Shown one piece after another: positions 49,779 to 59,944 of a DNA stretch of 64,000 nucleotides. A model generated the notes under the pieces. It saw nothing but the letters and a program-made list of their open reading frames with translations, was not told the origin of the DNA and ran no database searches. The stretch spans positions 1,860,001 through 1,924,000 of the forward strand of contig NZ_LT629781.1 in assembly GCF_900105685.1 (NCBI RefSeq), given 5' to 3'. This DNA is from Verrucomicrobium sp. GAS474. Its GTDB lineage: Bacteria > Verrucomicrobiota > Verrucomicrobiia > Methylacidiphilales > GAS474. Positions within the stretch are counted from its first letter, which is position 1; each line of letters opens with the position of its first letter. Made by a program: the position numbers and the translations under genes.

Positions 49779-51212
49779 ATGACCACCCCTCTCGTACCCG
49801 TCACCGATGTGACGTTTGCCTCCCTCAAGCTTTGCGAGCCCCTCCAGCAGGCGCTCGCCGAAAAGAACTACATCCACCCCTCGCCGATCCAGGCCGGGGC
49901 GATCCCCCACCTCCTCGAAGGCCGCGACCTCGTCGGCATCGCCCAGACCGGGACCGGGAAGACCGCCGCCTTCGCGCTGCCGATCCTCCACCGCCTCGCC
50001 GCGAACCCGAAGGTCGCCGGACCGCGCCAGATGCGCGTCCTGATCCTCACGCCGACGCGCGAGCTCGCCACCCAGATCGGCCAGAGCTTCGTCTCCTACG
50101 GGAAGCACCTCCGCCTCTCGAAGGCCGTCATCTTCGGCGGCGTCGGCCAGGGGCCGCAGGTCACCGCCCTCCGCCGGGGCCTCGACGTCGTCATCGCGAC
50201 GCCCGGCCGCCTCCTCGACCTCGTCCAGCAGCGCCACGCCGACCTCTCCCAGGTCGAGGTCTTCGTCCTCGACGAGGCCGACCGGATGCTCGACATGGGC
50301 TTCATCCACGACATCCGCAAGATCCTCGCCATCCTCCCCGCCAACGGGAAACGGCAGTCCCTCCTCTTCTCCGCGACGATGCCCGACACCATCCAGGAAA
50401 TCGCCGCGAAGCTCCTCCACAACCCCGCCCGCGTCGAGGTGACCCCCGTCGCCACCACCGCGGAACGGATCGACCAGCACCTCTGCCAGGTCTCCAAGGA
50501 CAACAAGCCCCGCCTCCTCGTCCACCTCCTCCAGAAGGAACACACCGAGGGCCTCGTCCTCGTCTTCGTCCGGATGAAGCACGGCGCGAACCGCCTCGTC
50601 GACCGCCTCGCCATCGACGGCATCAAGGCCGACGCCATCCACGGGAACAAGTCGCAGGGAGCCCGCCAGCGCGCCCTCGAGAACTTCCGCGACGGCAAGG
50701 TCCGCGTCCTCGTGGCGACCGACATCGCCGCCCGCGGCATCGACGTGAAGGGAATCACCCTCGTCGTGAACTACGACCTCCCCGAGGAGCCCGAGTCCTA
50801 CGTCCACCGCATCGGCCGCACCGCCCGCGCGGGTAAAGAGGGCGTCGCCATCGCCTTCTGCGCCCCCGACGAGCGCGGCCTCCTGCGCGACATCGAGCGG
50901 ACCATCCGCCAGCCGATCCCCCTCCGCAAGGAACACCCCTTCGCGCCGACCGCCGCCGAAGCCGCGGCTGCCCTCCACGTCCCCGACGCGCCCCGAGGGG
51001 GCGGCGGCGGTGGCCGTCGCGGGGGTGGCGGTGGCGGTAACCGTGGCGGCGGTCGCTCCTTCGGTGGTGGTGGCGGCGGTGGCCGCAGCAGCTCCGGCGG
51101 CCGTCCCTCGGGCGGCGGCCAGGGCCACTCCGGCCCCCGCAGCTTCTCCCCCCGCTCCAGCAGCGGCGGCGGCGGCCAGCACCGCAGCCCCGGCGGCGCG
51201 CGCGGGCGGTAG
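49779..51212 (+). CDS. rhlE: DEAD-box ATP-dependent RNA helicase (RhlE-like) with Gly-rich tail
   Basis: The 477-residue helicase carries motif I AQTGTGKT (55-62), Ia PTRELA, DEAD at 165-168, SAT (FSATMP), and [12 protein letters not shown]. The C-terminal 70 residues are Gly/Arg/Ser-rich (RGG-type), which would bind RNA loosely. Such helicases remodel RNA in the cold and during ribosome assembly. A 210-bp upstream region without genes may hold a leader; no Shine-Dalgarno precedes the ATG. The RRM protein at 24 kb has a similar tail. Confidence 0.94.
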   Translation: MTTPLVPVTDVTFASLKLCEPLQQALAEKNYIHPSPIQAGAIPHLLEGRDLVGIAQTGTGKTAAFALPILHRLAANPKVAGPRQMRVLILTPTRELATQIGQSFVSYGKHLRLSKAVIFGGVGQGPQVTALRRGLDVVIATPGRLLDLVQQRHADLSQVEVFVLDEADRMLDMGFIHDIRKILAILPANGKRQSLLFSATMPDTIQEIAAKLLHNPARVEVTPVATTAERIDQHLCQVSKDNKPRLLVHLLQKEHTEGLVLVFVRMKHGANRLVDRLAIDGIKADAIHGNKSQGARQRALENFRDGKVRVLVATDIAARGIDVKGITLVVNYDLPEEPESYVHRIGRTARAGKEGVAIAFCAPDERGLLRDIERTIRQPIPLRKEHPFAPTAAEAAAALHVPDAPRGGGGGGRRGGGGGGNRGGGRSFGGGGGGGRSSSGGRPSGGGQGHSGPRSFSPRSSSGGGGQHRSPGGARGR

Positions 51213-51225
51213 GCTTGAATGGCAC

Positions 51226-51258
51226 AAAAAAGGACACCCGATGAGGGTGTCCTTTTTT
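51226..51258. terminator. Bidirectional terminator after the helicase gene
   Basis: AAAAAAGGACACCC (51226-51239) pairs with GGGTGTCCTTTTTT (51245-51258). It serves both convergent genes. Confidence 0.92.
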
Positions 51259-51284
51259 ATTGGGGCCGAGCGTTTTTCTGTTTC

Positions 51285-52121
51285 CTAAGGCCCGTCCTTC
51301 TTCACCCACGGTGGGGTTTCGCTCTTCCGCTCGGGCATCGAGAATTCACTCACCGGGACCGCGCCCTCCGGCGGCGTGAAGGTGAATTGCTCCGGCGGTA
51401 CCGGCTCATTCGTCTTCCAGCCCGAGAAGGCGAAGGTGTAGCTGAACGTCCTCCCGGGCATCATCGAGGAAGTCTCGGCCTGCTGCAGGAGCGGCGCGGC
51501 TCCCGAGGTGAACCAGAGGTCGGTGATGGTCTCATTTTCCCCGACCTTGGTCGTGAGGCGCAGGTGATCGCACGGCGTTTCGCCGATCTTCTCGCTCCCG
51601 ACGTAGGCTCCCGAGGTGTGGCCGGCTACTACCAGGGGGGCGAAGGGGTATTTCGCGAGCAGGGACTCGATGAGCGGGGTGTAGAGCACCACCCGGCCAT
51701 ATTTCAATTTCGTCGACATCGTGAAGAGGTCGCCGACATCAGCGGGCGCGGGGGAGGCGATGTATTCCTTCTTGCCCGGGGCGGGGAAGGGGAAGGCGAA
51801 GTAGGCGGTCGCCGTCTTGCCGTCGGAAAGGAGCATGCCCCCCATGATGCCTCCCTGATTCGTCGAGGCGAAGCAGCCGGGGCGGGAGAGGGCGAGATGG
51901 AAATCGGCACCGGTTTCCGTCTTCGTCTGCAGCGCCGTGATGCTGTTCTTGAGGACCACGTGCTCCTCGACCTGGAAGGTCTTGAGCCCGGCATAAAAGG
52001 CGCTCGCGGCACCAAGGATTTCCGTGCTCTTCGCATCGAGGCCGGAACTCTCGTCGCCGAGGGCTCGGAAGCAGAGGCAGCAGGAGAGGGCCAGACCGAA
52101 GATGAGGGGCGAGGATTTCAT
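51285..52121 (-). CDS. Secreted protein resembling DUF2092 / LolA-fold proteins
   Basis: The 278-residue protein has a signal peptide (about 1-23, with two adjacent Cys; a lipoprotein is possible but the box is not ideal). The mature part opens with AKSTEILGAASAFYAGLKTFQVEEHVV and is beta-rich. DFHLALSRPGCFAS and YIASPAPADVGDLF match my memory of DUF2092 proteins, which share a LolA/LolB-type fold that binds lipids. It is the last gene of a four-gene run with nfeD and floA. Confidence 0.7.
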   Translation of the reverse strand: MKSSPLIFGLALSCCLCFRALGDESSGLDAKSTEILGAASAFYAGLKTFQVEEHVVLKNSITALQTKTETGADFHLALSRPGCFASTNQGGIMGGMLLSDGKTATAYFAFPFPAPGKKEYIASPAPADVGDLFTMSTKLKYGRVVLYTPLIESLLAKYPFAPLVVAGHTSGAYVGSEKIGETPCDHLRLTTKVGENETITDLWFTSGAAPLLQQAETSSMMPGRTFSYTFAFSGWKTNEPVPPEQFTFTPPEGAVPVSEFSMPERKSETPPWVKKDGP

Positions 52122-52150
52122 TTTGGGACGGGGTCTCGCTGTTTATTTGT

Positions 52151-52669
52151 TCAAGCGTTTCGGAGGGCGAGCGGCGGCTGCAACACCTCGGCGAGGAGGA
52201 TCGCCCGCCGCGCTTCGGTTCGGTTTCGCAGCACGCTTTGCAGTCGGAGCGTATTCGCCGTGGCGGCCTGGATGGTGACGGCGGTATCGACCGTGATGGA
52301 ATTGCTGCGCGCCCTCGATTCCGTGCGGTCTTCATCGGCCCGGAGCTGGTCGGCCTGGCGGAGGCGGGCGAGGAGGTTGTGCAGTTCGGCGGCGTCGGGA
52401 TCGGGGGTTGAGACGGCAACCGGAGCCGGGGCCGGGACTTCCCGGTAGGGAGTCGGCTCGGGTCGGGCCACGACGACGGGCTCGGGCCTCCAGACCGGCT
52501 CGGGCTGGGGACGCGGCATCGGCCTTTCCGACTTTTCCGGCCTCGGAGGCCGGGGGGGCGGCGCGGTCGGCGGCTCCCCCTTCCGCATCGAGTTCATCAC
52601 CTGGGCGATGATCGCCACGACGATGAAGAGGATGCCGACGAGGCTGAATTCGGCGCGTTCGATGGGCAT
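52151..52669 (-). CDS. Pro-rich membrane-anchored protein of the FloA operon, function unknown
   Basis: The 172-residue protein has an N-terminal transmembrane segment (about 8-25). A 65-residue Pro/Arg/Glu-rich linker follows, then a helical C-terminal region (AAELHNLLARLRQADQL and later NRTEARRAILLAEVLQPP). This last segment resembles the C-terminus of proteins in Verrucomicrobia/Planctomycetes whose role is unknown; that is from memory. It lies 12 bp after floA and probably works at the same membrane domain. Confidence 0.65.
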   Translation of the reverse strand: MPIERAEFSLVGILFIVVAIIAQVMNSMRKGEPPTAPPPRPPRPEKSERPMPRPQPEPVWRPEPVVVARPEPTPYREVPAPAPVAVSTPDPDAAELHNLLARLRQADQLRADEDRTESRARSNSITVDTAVTIQAATANTLRLQSVLRNRTEARRAILLAEVLQPPLALRNA

Positions 52670-52681
52670 GGATCGGGGAGG

Positions 52682-53722
52682 TTAGGAGGCGGGATCGGCG
52701 GGGCGTTCCTCCCCGGCGATGCTGGTTCGCATCTGAGTGTCGGCCTGGACGTTCTTCATCTTGTAATAATCCATGACGCCGAGGTTCCCGGCGCGGAAGG
52801 CCTCGGCCATCGCGAGGGGGACCTGGGCTTCGGCCTCGACGACCTTCGCCCGCATCTCCTGGACGCTGGCGCGCTGTTCCTGCTCGAGGGCGACGGCGGC
52901 GGCGCGGCGGACTTCGGCGCGGGCCTGGGCGACGCGCTTGTCGGCCTCGGCCTGCTCGGCCTGGAGCTTCGCGCCGATGTTGTCGGCGACGCTGACGTCG
53001 GCGATGTCGATCGAGAGGATCTCGAAGGCGCTGCCCGAGTCGAGGCCCTTCGCCAGAACGGTCTTGGAGATCAGGTCGGGGAATTCGAGGACCTGCTTGT
53101 ACGATTCGGACGCGCCGATGGTGGCGACGATCCCTTCGCCGACGCGGGCGATGATCGTCTCCTCGGTCGCGCCGCCGACGAAGCGGTCGAGGTTCGTCCG
53201 GACGGTGACGCGGGCGCGGACGTTGACGGCGATGCCGTCCTTCGCGACGCCGGCGATGGCGGAGAGGCCGGAGGCGGCGTTCGGGCAGTCGATGACGCGG
53301 GGGTTGACGCTGGTGCGGACGGCCTCGAAGACGCTCTTGCCGGAGCCGAGGGTGGCGAGGTCGATGGCGCAGCAGCGGTCGAAGTCGAGGGGGATCCCGG
53401 CCTTCGCGGCGGCGATGAGGGCGCGGACGACGGCCTCGATGTTGCCGCCGGAGAGGTAGTGGGTCTCGAGCTGGGCCGTCGTGATCTCGAGGCCGGAGCG
53501 GATCGCGGTGATCCGCTGGTTCACGACGAGGGAGGGCGGGATGCTCCGCAGCCGCATCCCGACGAGGTTCATCAGCGAGACGTGGGCGCCGGAGATCCAG
53601 GCGCGGACGTAGATGCCGACGAAGTTCACGAGGATGAAGGCGACGAAGAGAGCGACGACGACCAGGACGATGCCGAGGATGATCATCAGGAAGTTGCCGG
53701 GATCGATAGTGCTGCTGTTCAT
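52682..53722 (-). CDS. floA: Flotillin-like protein FloA
   Basis: The 346-residue protein has a long N-terminal membrane helix (about 11-38) and an SPFH-type domain with [25 protein letters not shown] coiled-coil region rich in Ala/Glu follows ([22 protein letters not shown]). It matches the YqfA/FloA family that scaffolds functional membrane microdomains. It follows the NfeD gene by 47 bp, the classic nfeD-floA pairing. Confidence 0.94.
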   Translation of the reverse strand: MNSSTIDPGNFLMIILGIVLVVVALFVAFILVNFVGIYVRAWISGAHVSLMNLVGMRLRSIPPSLVVNQRITAIRSGLEITTAQLETHYLSGGNIEAVVRALIAAAKAGIPLDFDRCCAIDLATLGSGKSVFEAVRTSVNPRVIDCPNAASGLSAIAGVAKDGIAVNVRARVTVRTNLDRFVGGATEETIIARVGEGIVATIGASESYKQVLEFPDLISKTVLAKGLDSGSAFEILSIDIADVSVADNIGAKLQAEQAEADKRVAQARAEVRRAAAVALEQEQRASVQEMRAKVVEAEAQVPLAMAEAFRAGNLGVMDYYKMKNVQADTQMRTSIAGEERPADPAS

Positions 53723-53769
53723 GGAGGGGTGGGTTGGTGGGTTGGGGAAGGAAAGAGAAAGAGAAAGGG

Positions 53770-55203
53770 TTAGGCGGGTTGGACGACGACACGGATGCCC
53801 TCGATCCGGGTGACCCGGACGCGGGCGCCCTCGGGGAGGAAGCCGCCGTCGGAGACGACGTCGATGCGGTGGGGGCCGTCCTCCTGCTGGAAGAGGGCGG
53901 CGCCGGAGGGGCGGAGGGCGGTGGCGGTCCGCCCGGTGTCGCCGACGCGGACGAGGGCGACGTAGGAGCCGGCGGGGAGGGCGGGGCCGTGGCCGGTCGC
54001 AGCCTCCAGGGTCCGGGTGGCGATGCCGCTCTTCAGGACGTAGCGGGTGAGGAGGGCCACGGCGGCCCCCGCCATGATCGTGGCGAAGGCGAGGCGGAGG
54101 AGCGCTCCCCGGAGGTCGTGAAGCGAGGGGAAGCCCTGGCCCGGTCCCGCGGTCTGCCCGGCCATCGCCCAGACGAAGGCGAGGAGGAGCAGGAGGAGGC
54201 CCGTGGCGACGGGGACGATGAAGCCGGGGAGGAAGAAGATCTCGACGGCGATCAGGACGAGGCCGAGGAGGAAGAGGATGAGGGGCTCGTACCCGCTCAG
54301 CCCCGCGACGTAGCTGCCGAGGAAGAACAGGAGAAAGCAGAGCCCCGCCGCGATGCCGAAGAACCAGGTGCCGGGGGCCTTGAATTCGAGGTAGCCGAGG
54401 ATCATCCCGAGGGTGAGGAGGAGGGGGGCGATCCGGACGAGGAAGCGGGCGAGGGTCTCGAACCCGGTCGGCTTCAGCGTCTCGATGCGGACGTCGGGCC
54501 CGGCGAGTTTCCGGGCGAGTTCGCCGAGGGTCGGGACGGTCCCTTCGGAGAGGAGGTTCCTCGGCGGCGTGCCGTAGCGGCGCTCGGCCTCGAGGTTCGT
54601 GAGGGTGACGATGCGGCCCTTCGGGACGAGGGTCGCGCCGTCGACGACGAGGCCCCGCTCGCTGTTCACCATGGCGGCGAAGACCTCGGGATTGTGGCCG
54701 TGGCGCTCCGCCGTGGCGCGGCCCGTGGCGTCGAAGAAGGAGATGAGCTTCTTCTCGTAGCTCTCCGGGAGCTTCTCCGGGCTGCCGCCGGAGCCGATCA
54801 TGACGGGGGTCGCCGCGCCGATCACCGAGCCGGGGGCCATGTAGATGCGGCGGGTCGAGGAGGCGATGAAGGCCCCGGCGGAGGCGGCTTTCTTGTCGAT
54901 GTAGGAGGCGGTGTTCTCCTGGTTGGGGAACGACTCGACGGCGCGGACGATCTCCTCCATCGCGTCGGTGCGGCCTCCGGGGGTGTCGATGCGGAGGAGG
55001 AGGTAATCGGCCTGGAGGCGGACGGCCTCCCGGACGCCGCGCCGGACGAGGGCGGAGAGGGAGGGCTCGATCTCATCCTCGATCGGGATGACATAGACGA
55101 GCGGCGCGGCGGCGATCTGCGCGAGCGCGAGGAGGGAGAGGAGGGCAGTCCCCAGCCAAGAGAAATGGGGAAGGGAAAGGCGACGGCGAGGAGGCAGACG
55201 CAT
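53770..55203 (-). CDS. nfeD: NfeD-family membrane serine protease (long form)
   Basis: The 477-residue protein has a signal/anchor, then a ClpP-like serine protease domain ([17 protein letters not shown]; the catalytic Ser lies in [10 protein letters not shown] near 110, with a Lys later in the ESYEKKL region). Four or more membrane helices follow (about 245-400), and an OB-fold domain ends the protein ([21 protein letters not shown]). This is the 1510-N/YqeZ type that works with flotillin-like FloA. The ATG is chosen over an upstream TTG. A repeat fragment (copy F) lies upstream. Confidence 0.92.
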   Translation of the reverse strand: MRLPPRRRLSLPHFSWLGTALLSLLALAQIAAAPLVYVIPIEDEIEPSLSALVRRGVREAVRLQADYLLLRIDTPGGRTDAMEEIVRAVESFPNQENTASYIDKKAASAGAFIASSTRRIYMAPGSVIGAATPVMIGSGGSPEKLPESYEKKLISFFDATGRATAERHGHNPEVFAAMVNSERGLVVDGATLVPKGRIVTLTNLEAERRYGTPPRNLLSEGTVPTLGELARKLAGPDVRIETLKPTGFETLARFLVRIAPLLLTLGMILGYLEFKAPGTWFFGIAAGLCFLLFFLGSYVAGLSGYEPLILFLLGLVLIAVEIFFLPGFIVPVATGLLLLLLAFVWAMAGQTAGPGQGFPSLHDLRGALLRLAFATIMAGAAVALLTRYVLKSGIATRTLEAATGHGPALPAGSYVALVRVGDTGRTATALRPSGAALFQQEDGPHRIDVVSDGGFLPEGARVRVTRIEGIRVVVQPA

Positions 55204-55242
55204 AAGGGTAGCCCATCGTAGCAGGAACCGGGGCGATCCCAA

Positions 55243-55325
55243 GCGGAAACGGATCGGTGATGCCCTCCACCTGTACAGGGCCTGTCCCCAGTCCCGAAGG
55301 GCATCCCCCGCCTCTTCGCGACCCC
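55243..55325 (+). repeat. Intergenic modular repeat, copy F (3' end only)
   Basis: Only the last 80 bp of the shared 3' half are present: CGGATC, CCTCCAC, CTGTACAG (55271-55278), the stem GGG-CCTGT-CCC and GTCCCGAAGGGC, then CTTCGCGACCCC. No hairpin core or 5' half is seen, so it is a truncated copy. It lies between divergent nfeD and the binding-protein gene. Confidence 0.75.
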
Positions 55326-55350
55326 TTCCTGAATATCGCTCCGCCTCGCT

Positions 55351-55366
55351 GTAGGCAAAGGCCTAC
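55351..55366 (+). promoter_or_regulatory. Small hairpin upstream of the ABC binding-protein gene
   Basis: GTAGGC-AAAG-GCCTAC is a perfect 6-bp stem 59 bases before the ATG. It could act in the 5' leader or as an operator; no function is shown. Confidence 0.25.
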
Positions 55367-55424
55367 GTCCGAATCAGGGAAAGGCCGATACCGGAGAGGC
55401 CGGGTGGGAGGGTACGATGGAACC

Positions 55425-56657
55425 ATGCGAGTTCCCATTTACTCCTTCGTCGCCTTCTTCGGCGGGGCGGCCCTCATTCTTTCGAGCTTCACTCTCGTCG
55501 TCCCGCCCGAGCGGGCGCAGGCGAATGCCAATGACAATGCCAATGCGAACGGCGGCGACAGCAGTTCGGAAATTTACATCGGCAGTTCGCTCCCCCTCGG
55601 CGGGGCGTTCTCCGCCGTCGGGCAGGAGACGAAGGCGGGGATGGAGGCGGCCTTCCGGGTCGCGAACGAAAAAGGCGGCATCTTCGGCGCCCACCTCAAC
55701 CTCGTGACGCTCGGCGACGGCTACGATCCCCTGCTCTGCGTCCAGAACACCCTGCAGCTCATCGAGACGAACAAGGTCCTCGCCCTCTGCTCCTACGTCG
55801 GCACGCCGACCTCGCTGAAGGCGGCCCCCGTCTGGCAGGGGGCGAAGGTCCCCGTCGTCGGCTTCTACACCGGGGCGCGGGTGTTGCGGGAGCCGTTCAA
55901 CCGCTACAACATCCATATCCGCCCCTCCTACGAGCAGGAGACGAAGGCCGCCGTCGATGTCTTCGCCGGGAAGTTCCAGGCGAAGACCTTCGCCATCCTC
56001 TACCAGGACGATTCCTTCGGCGACGCTGTGAAGACGGCGACCGAAAAGGCCCTCCGGGAACGGGGCCTCGCGCCGGTCGCCTCCGGCACCTTCGTCCGCA
56101 ATACGCTCCACGTCGAGGAGGCGGTCGACCGCATCGCCGCCGCCGCCCCCGACGTCGTCGTCCTGGCGGGGACCTACGCCCCCCTGGCGCGGGCGATCGA
56201 CCTGGCGAAGGGGAAGGGCCTCTCCAAGACGATCTTCTACACCGTCTCCTTCGTCGGTCCCGAGGCTCTGGCCGGGGCGCTCGGCTCTGGGGGCGATCAC
56301 GTCGTCGTCAGCGAGGTGCTCCCGCTCTACACCGACACGAAGCAGCCGATCGTCGCCGCCTACCTCGCCGCCCTCCGGGGCCGGGCTCCCTCCTTCCCCT
56401 CCTTCGAGGGGTACCTCAACGCCCGGGTGGTGATCGAGGGGCTGCAGCGGGCCGGAAAGCATCCGACCCATGAATCGCTCATCGACGCCATCGAGACCAT
56501 CCGCGACAACCAGATCGAGCCCGGCCTCGAGATGGCCTACGGGCCGAACGACCACGAGGGCCTGTCGACCGTCCACCTGATCTCCCTCGACAACGGGAAG
56601 TGGAAGGAAATCGAGACCCGCACCATCCCCGACCGGGTCGCCGCCGCAGGGCATTAA
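55425..56657 (+). CDS. Liv-type ABC transporter substrate-binding protein
   Basis: The 410-residue exported protein has an N-terminal hydrophobic segment (about 5-24), then an Asn/Ala-rich linker. A type I periplasmic binding fold follows: IYIGSSLPLGGAFSAVGQE, ANEKGGIFGAHL and AILYQDDSFGDAV are typical of the branched-chain amino acid family. The permease and ATPase genes are absent from the window, so it may act as a sensor or serve a remote transporter. The ATG has GGGAGGG a short distance upstream; an out-of-frame ATG also lies nearby. Confidence 0.88.
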   Translation: MRVPIYSFVAFFGGAALILSSFTLVVPPERAQANANDNANANGGDSSSEIYIGSSLPLGGAFSAVGQETKAGMEAAFRVANEKGGIFGAHLNLVTLGDGYDPLLCVQNTLQLIETNKVLALCSYVGTPTSLKAAPVWQGAKVPVVGFYTGARVLREPFNRYNIHIRPSYEQETKAAVDVFAGKFQAKTFAILYQDDSFGDAVKTATEKALRERGLAPVASGTFVRNTLHVEEAVDRIAAAAPDVVVLAGTYAPLARAIDLAKGKGLSKTIFYTVSFVGPEALAGALGSGGDHVVVSEVLPLYTDTKQPIVAAYLAALRGRAPSFPSFEGYLNARVVIEGLQRAGKHPTHESLIDAIETIRDNQIEPGLEMAYGPNDHEGLSTVHLISLDNGKWKEIETRTIPDRVAAAGH

Positions 56658-56703
56658 ATTTTTTATCGCGCCCCGATTTCGACTGCGCGATATTGGCCGG
56701 CCT

Positions 56704-57918
56704 ATGTCCCGGACGACCGACCTCTACGATCAGTACATCCTCAACACGGCCAAGCGGTCCTTCACCCTCGTGCGGGGCCAGGGCGTCCGCGTCTGGGACG
56801 ACGCGGGGCGGGAACTGATCGACTTCGGCACCGGCGTCGCCGTGAACAGCCTCGGCCACGCCCATCCGGCCCTCGTCGAGACCTACGCCACGCAGCCCTC
56901 CAAGCTGATCCACTGCTCCAACCTTTACTACAACGAGAACGCCGGGCCGGTGGCCGAGAAGCTCGTCTCCCTCGCCGGTCCGGGGAAGATCTTCTTCGCG
57001 AACAGCGGGGCCGAGGCCAACGAGGGCCTCATCAAGCTCGCGCGGCTCCACGGCCACGCCAACCGGGGTGGCGCGTACGAGATCGTCTCGACGACGAATT
57101 CCTTCCACGGCCGGACCATGGCGACGATCACCGCCACCGGGCAGGAGAAGATCTACCACGGCTTCGAGCCGCTCCTCCCCGGCGCGGTCCACGTCCCCTT
57201 CAACGACATCGAGGCGATGCGGGCCGCCATCGGGCCGAAGACCGCCGCCGTCCTCATCGAGGGCGTCCAGGGCGAAGGCGGCGTCTTCCCCGCCGATCCC
57301 GGCTACCTGAAGGAACTGCGGCGGATCACGAAGGAGGCGGGCGTCCTTCTCCTCATGGACGCCGTCCAGTGCGGTTTCTTCCGGACCGGCGCCTTCCAGA
57401 GCTTCGAGCGGATCTTCGAGGAGGCGGGCGACGAGAGCGCCGAGGCGAAGGCCTTCCGGCCCGACGCGATCTCGATGGCGAAGTCGCTCGGCGGCGGTTT
57501 CCCGATCGGCGCGTTCTGGGTTTCCGACGCCTTCGCGGGGCTCTTCGCCGTCGGCTCCCATAACACGACCTACGGCGGCTCCCCCCTTGGCACCGCCGTG
57601 ATCGGGACGATCCTCGCCACCATCGAGAAAGACAACCTGGTCCAGAACATCCGGGATCGGGAAGCCGACCTCGTCGGTGGATTGAAGGCCTTGCAGGCGC
57701 GGTATCCCGTCATTACCGCCGTCCGGGGACTCGGCGCGATGATCGGCCTGGAACTCGCCGTCGAGCCCGCCGTGGCGATGCCGAAGTTCCACGAGGCGGG
57801 GCTGCTCCTCGCCCCCGCAGGATCGAAGACGGTGCGGTACCTCCCCCCCTACATCGTCACCCGCGCCGAGGTCGGCGAGGCGCTGGAGCGGACCGAAACG
57901 GCGCTGAAGGGACTGTAG
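56704..57918 (+). CDS. argD: Acetylornithine-type class III aminotransferase
   Basis: The 404-residue PLP enzyme has LIDFGTGVAVNSLGHAHP, FANSGAEANEGLIKLAR and FHGRTMATITATGQEK. GGVFPADPGYL and the PLP Lys in SMAKSLGGGFPIGAF are also present. All fit acetylornithine aminotransferase, the step between ArgC and ArgJ. The usual DEVQTG motif reads DAVQCG, so the Glu-to-Ala and Thr-to-Cys changes may alter specificity; another omega-aminotransferase is possible. It is unlinked to argCJBF, which lacks an argD. Confidence 0.85.
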   Translation: MSRTTDLYDQYILNTAKRSFTLVRGQGVRVWDDAGRELIDFGTGVAVNSLGHAHPALVETYATQPSKLIHCSNLYYNENAGPVAEKLVSLAGPGKIFFANSGAEANEGLIKLARLHGHANRGGAYEIVSTTNSFHGRTMATITATGQEKIYHGFEPLLPGAVHVPFNDIEAMRAAIGPKTAAVLIEGVQGEGGVFPADPGYLKELRRITKEAGVLLLMDAVQCGFFRTGAFQSFERIFEEAGDESAEAKAFRPDAISMAKSLGGGFPIGAFWVSDAFAGLFAVGSHNTTYGGSPLGTAVIGTILATIEKDNLVQNIRDREADLVGGLKALQARYPVITAVRGLGAMIGLELAVEPAVAMPKFHEAGLLLAPAGSKTVRYLPPYIVTRAEVGEALERTETALKGL

Positions 57919-57983
57919 GGGCGTAGGAGGGGGGGCTGCGGAAATGGCTCTTCCCCTCGGGGCGGGTCGTGCTACAAGGCAGG

Positions 57984-58736
57984 ATGGATATGTTGACCCC
58001 GCCCGAGGAGGCCCTCCCTCCGCTCTCCTTGAAGGCCGTCTTTGCGGAGAGCTTCCGCGTCGTCGGTTCCTCCTTCCGCACGGCCCCGCAGGTACTCCTG
58101 CTGACGCTGTTGGCCGAGGGCATGGTCGATTTATCGTGGCATACGGGGAAACCCCTCCTCGACGGTCTGCAGGCGCTCGTTTTCGGTGCCCTCAGTTTCG
58201 TGATGGGCATCGCGATCATCGCCTCCCTTCTCCCCCTGATCCGCAGGGGAGAAAACCGGTGGATTCTCACGTTCAGGCAGTGGGACAAGCTCGCTCGGTT
58301 CTGCGGGCTCTTGGCCCTCTTGGCGGTCTTTCTTCTGCTTTGCGGTTTCGGAGGGGTCGTGGTCGGCGTATTGCGAAACCTGTTCCATTGGTCGCCGCTG
58401 GTTCTGAAAGGGTTCAGCTTCCTTCTTCTGGCAGGAGTTGTTCTCGTCCCCCTCGTCGTCTGGGGACAATCCTTTTATCTCCTGGTCGATCAGGATCTCG
58501 GCGTGTTCGCCTCCCTTCATCACTCGGCGGAGTTGACGCGCGGGGCGCGGGGGACGATCACGGTCTATATGGCGCTCCTGCTCGCCCTCTTGGTCCCTCT
58601 TTCGATCTGGGCCAAGCAGAGCGGGTCAATCTGGCTCCATGGACTCGGCTATCTGGGCTCGGCTTTCTTCTGTTTTGCCGGGGCCGTTCTCTACGATCAC
58701 CTCCTTCGGCGGGCGGCGGCGGCCTCGGTGGAATGA
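57984..58736 (+). CDS. Polytopic membrane protein, function unknown
   Basis: The 250-residue protein has about five to six hydrophobic segments between residues 40 and 240, with a cytoplasmic N-terminus. The segment near 175-190 (LLVDQDLGVFASLHHSAEL) followed by TRGARGTITVYMALL is reminiscent of DUF975/YciC-type proteins. Codon use is less GC-rich than in argD. A second ATG 6 bp later has a better Shine-Dalgarno (AGGA) and may be the true start. Confidence 0.6.
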   Translation: MDMLTPPEEALPPLSLKAVFAESFRVVGSSFRTAPQVLLLTLLAEGMVDLSWHTGKPLLDGLQALVFGALSFVMGIAIIASLLPLIRRGENRWILTFRQWDKLARFCGLLALLAVFLLLCGFGGVVVGVLRNLFHWSPLVLKGFSFLLLAGVVLVPLVVWGQSFYLLVDQDLGVFASLHHSAELTRGARGTITVYMALLLALLVPLSIWAKQSGSIWLHGLGYLGSAFFCFAGAVLYDHLLRRAAAASVE

Positions 58737-58802
58737 AGCGGGGTCCGTACGTCCCCGTGAAAAGTACTTGCCTCTGAACGATTACTCTCTACTTTCCCTC
58801 GA

Positions 58803-58970
58803 ATGCCGCGCGAACACATCACCCTGGAATGCACTGAGGCCAAAGCCGAAGGTAAGCCCGCTTCCCGCTATTTCTCGACGAAGAACAAGAAGCTGACGAC
58901 GGAAAAGATTGAACTGATGAAGTACAATCCCTTCCTTCGCCGCCACACTCTTCACAAGGAACGGAAGTAA
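58803..58970 (+). CDS. rpmG: 50S ribosomal protein L33
   Basis: The 55-residue protein [19 protein letters not shown] continues with [21 protein letters not shown] and [24 protein letters not shown], the KYNPFLRRH core and the HKERK end match L33. It has a single Cys rather than the zinc pairs of the C+ form, so it is the C- type. It is isolated from other ribosomal genes and is followed by a strong terminator. Confidence 0.95.
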   Translation: MPREHITLECTEAKAEGKPASRYFSTKNKKLTTEKIELMKYNPFLRRHTLHKERK

Positions 58971-58996
58971 GGTTCCTTTTAGGAGTATTCCTTTTC

Positions 58997-59030
58997 AAAA
59001 AGCGCCATGGTTTTCCATGGCGCTTTTTTT
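58997..59030 (+). terminator. Terminator of rpmG
   Basis: AAAAAGCGCCATGG (58997-59010) pairs with CCATGGCGCTTTTT (59015-59028) around TTTT, followed by more T. It also separates rpmG from repeat copy G. Confidence 0.92.
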
Positions 59031-59034
59031 GTGC

Positions 59035-59278
59035 GTTCTGAGAGCGGGGCGGCCCTTCGGGGCTTGCGGGGTCAACCCTGTACAGGTGGATGTAATCCGC
59101 TTTATAGCCCAAGAGGGGCTTTGCCCCTCCTGGAACCTCCCCTTCGGAGGGCCTGAACTAGGCGGACGCGCTTTGGCGGCGCCTTGTCTCCGAACTGGAT
59201 TAAAATCGGATGGTTCCGGTACGCCCGAGGGTACGGATTGCGGGGGAAGACGGGACCCATGCGCCTCGACTCCTATGG
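59035..59278 (-). repeat. Intergenic modular repeat, copy G (type I, no extra module)
   Basis: Read on the minus strand this copy has ATAGGAGTC, CCCTCGGGCGTACCG, the long type I block shared with copy A (CATCCGATTTTAATCCAGTT region and GCGCCGCCAAAGCGCGTCCG) and AGTTCAGGCC. The hairpin GGGGC-AAA-GCCCC, CTGTACAG (59078-59085), GGGTTGACCC and CCCCGAAGGGC follow. It is enclosed by the rpmG and SOD terminators, so read-through from either gene should not reach it. Confidence 0.87.
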
Positions 59279-59283
59279 GCATG

Positions 59284-59317
59284 AAAAAGGCGCTCCGGTT
59301 TCCGGAGCGCCTTTTTT
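59284..59317 (-). terminator. Terminator of the SOD gene (bidirectional)
   Basis: AAAAAGGCGCTCCGG (59284-59298) pairs with CCGGAGCGCCTTTTT (59302-59316) around TTT, with T-runs on both strands. Confidence 0.92.
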
Positions 59318-59329
59318 AAGTCCGAAGGA

Positions 59330-59944
<615 letters not shown>

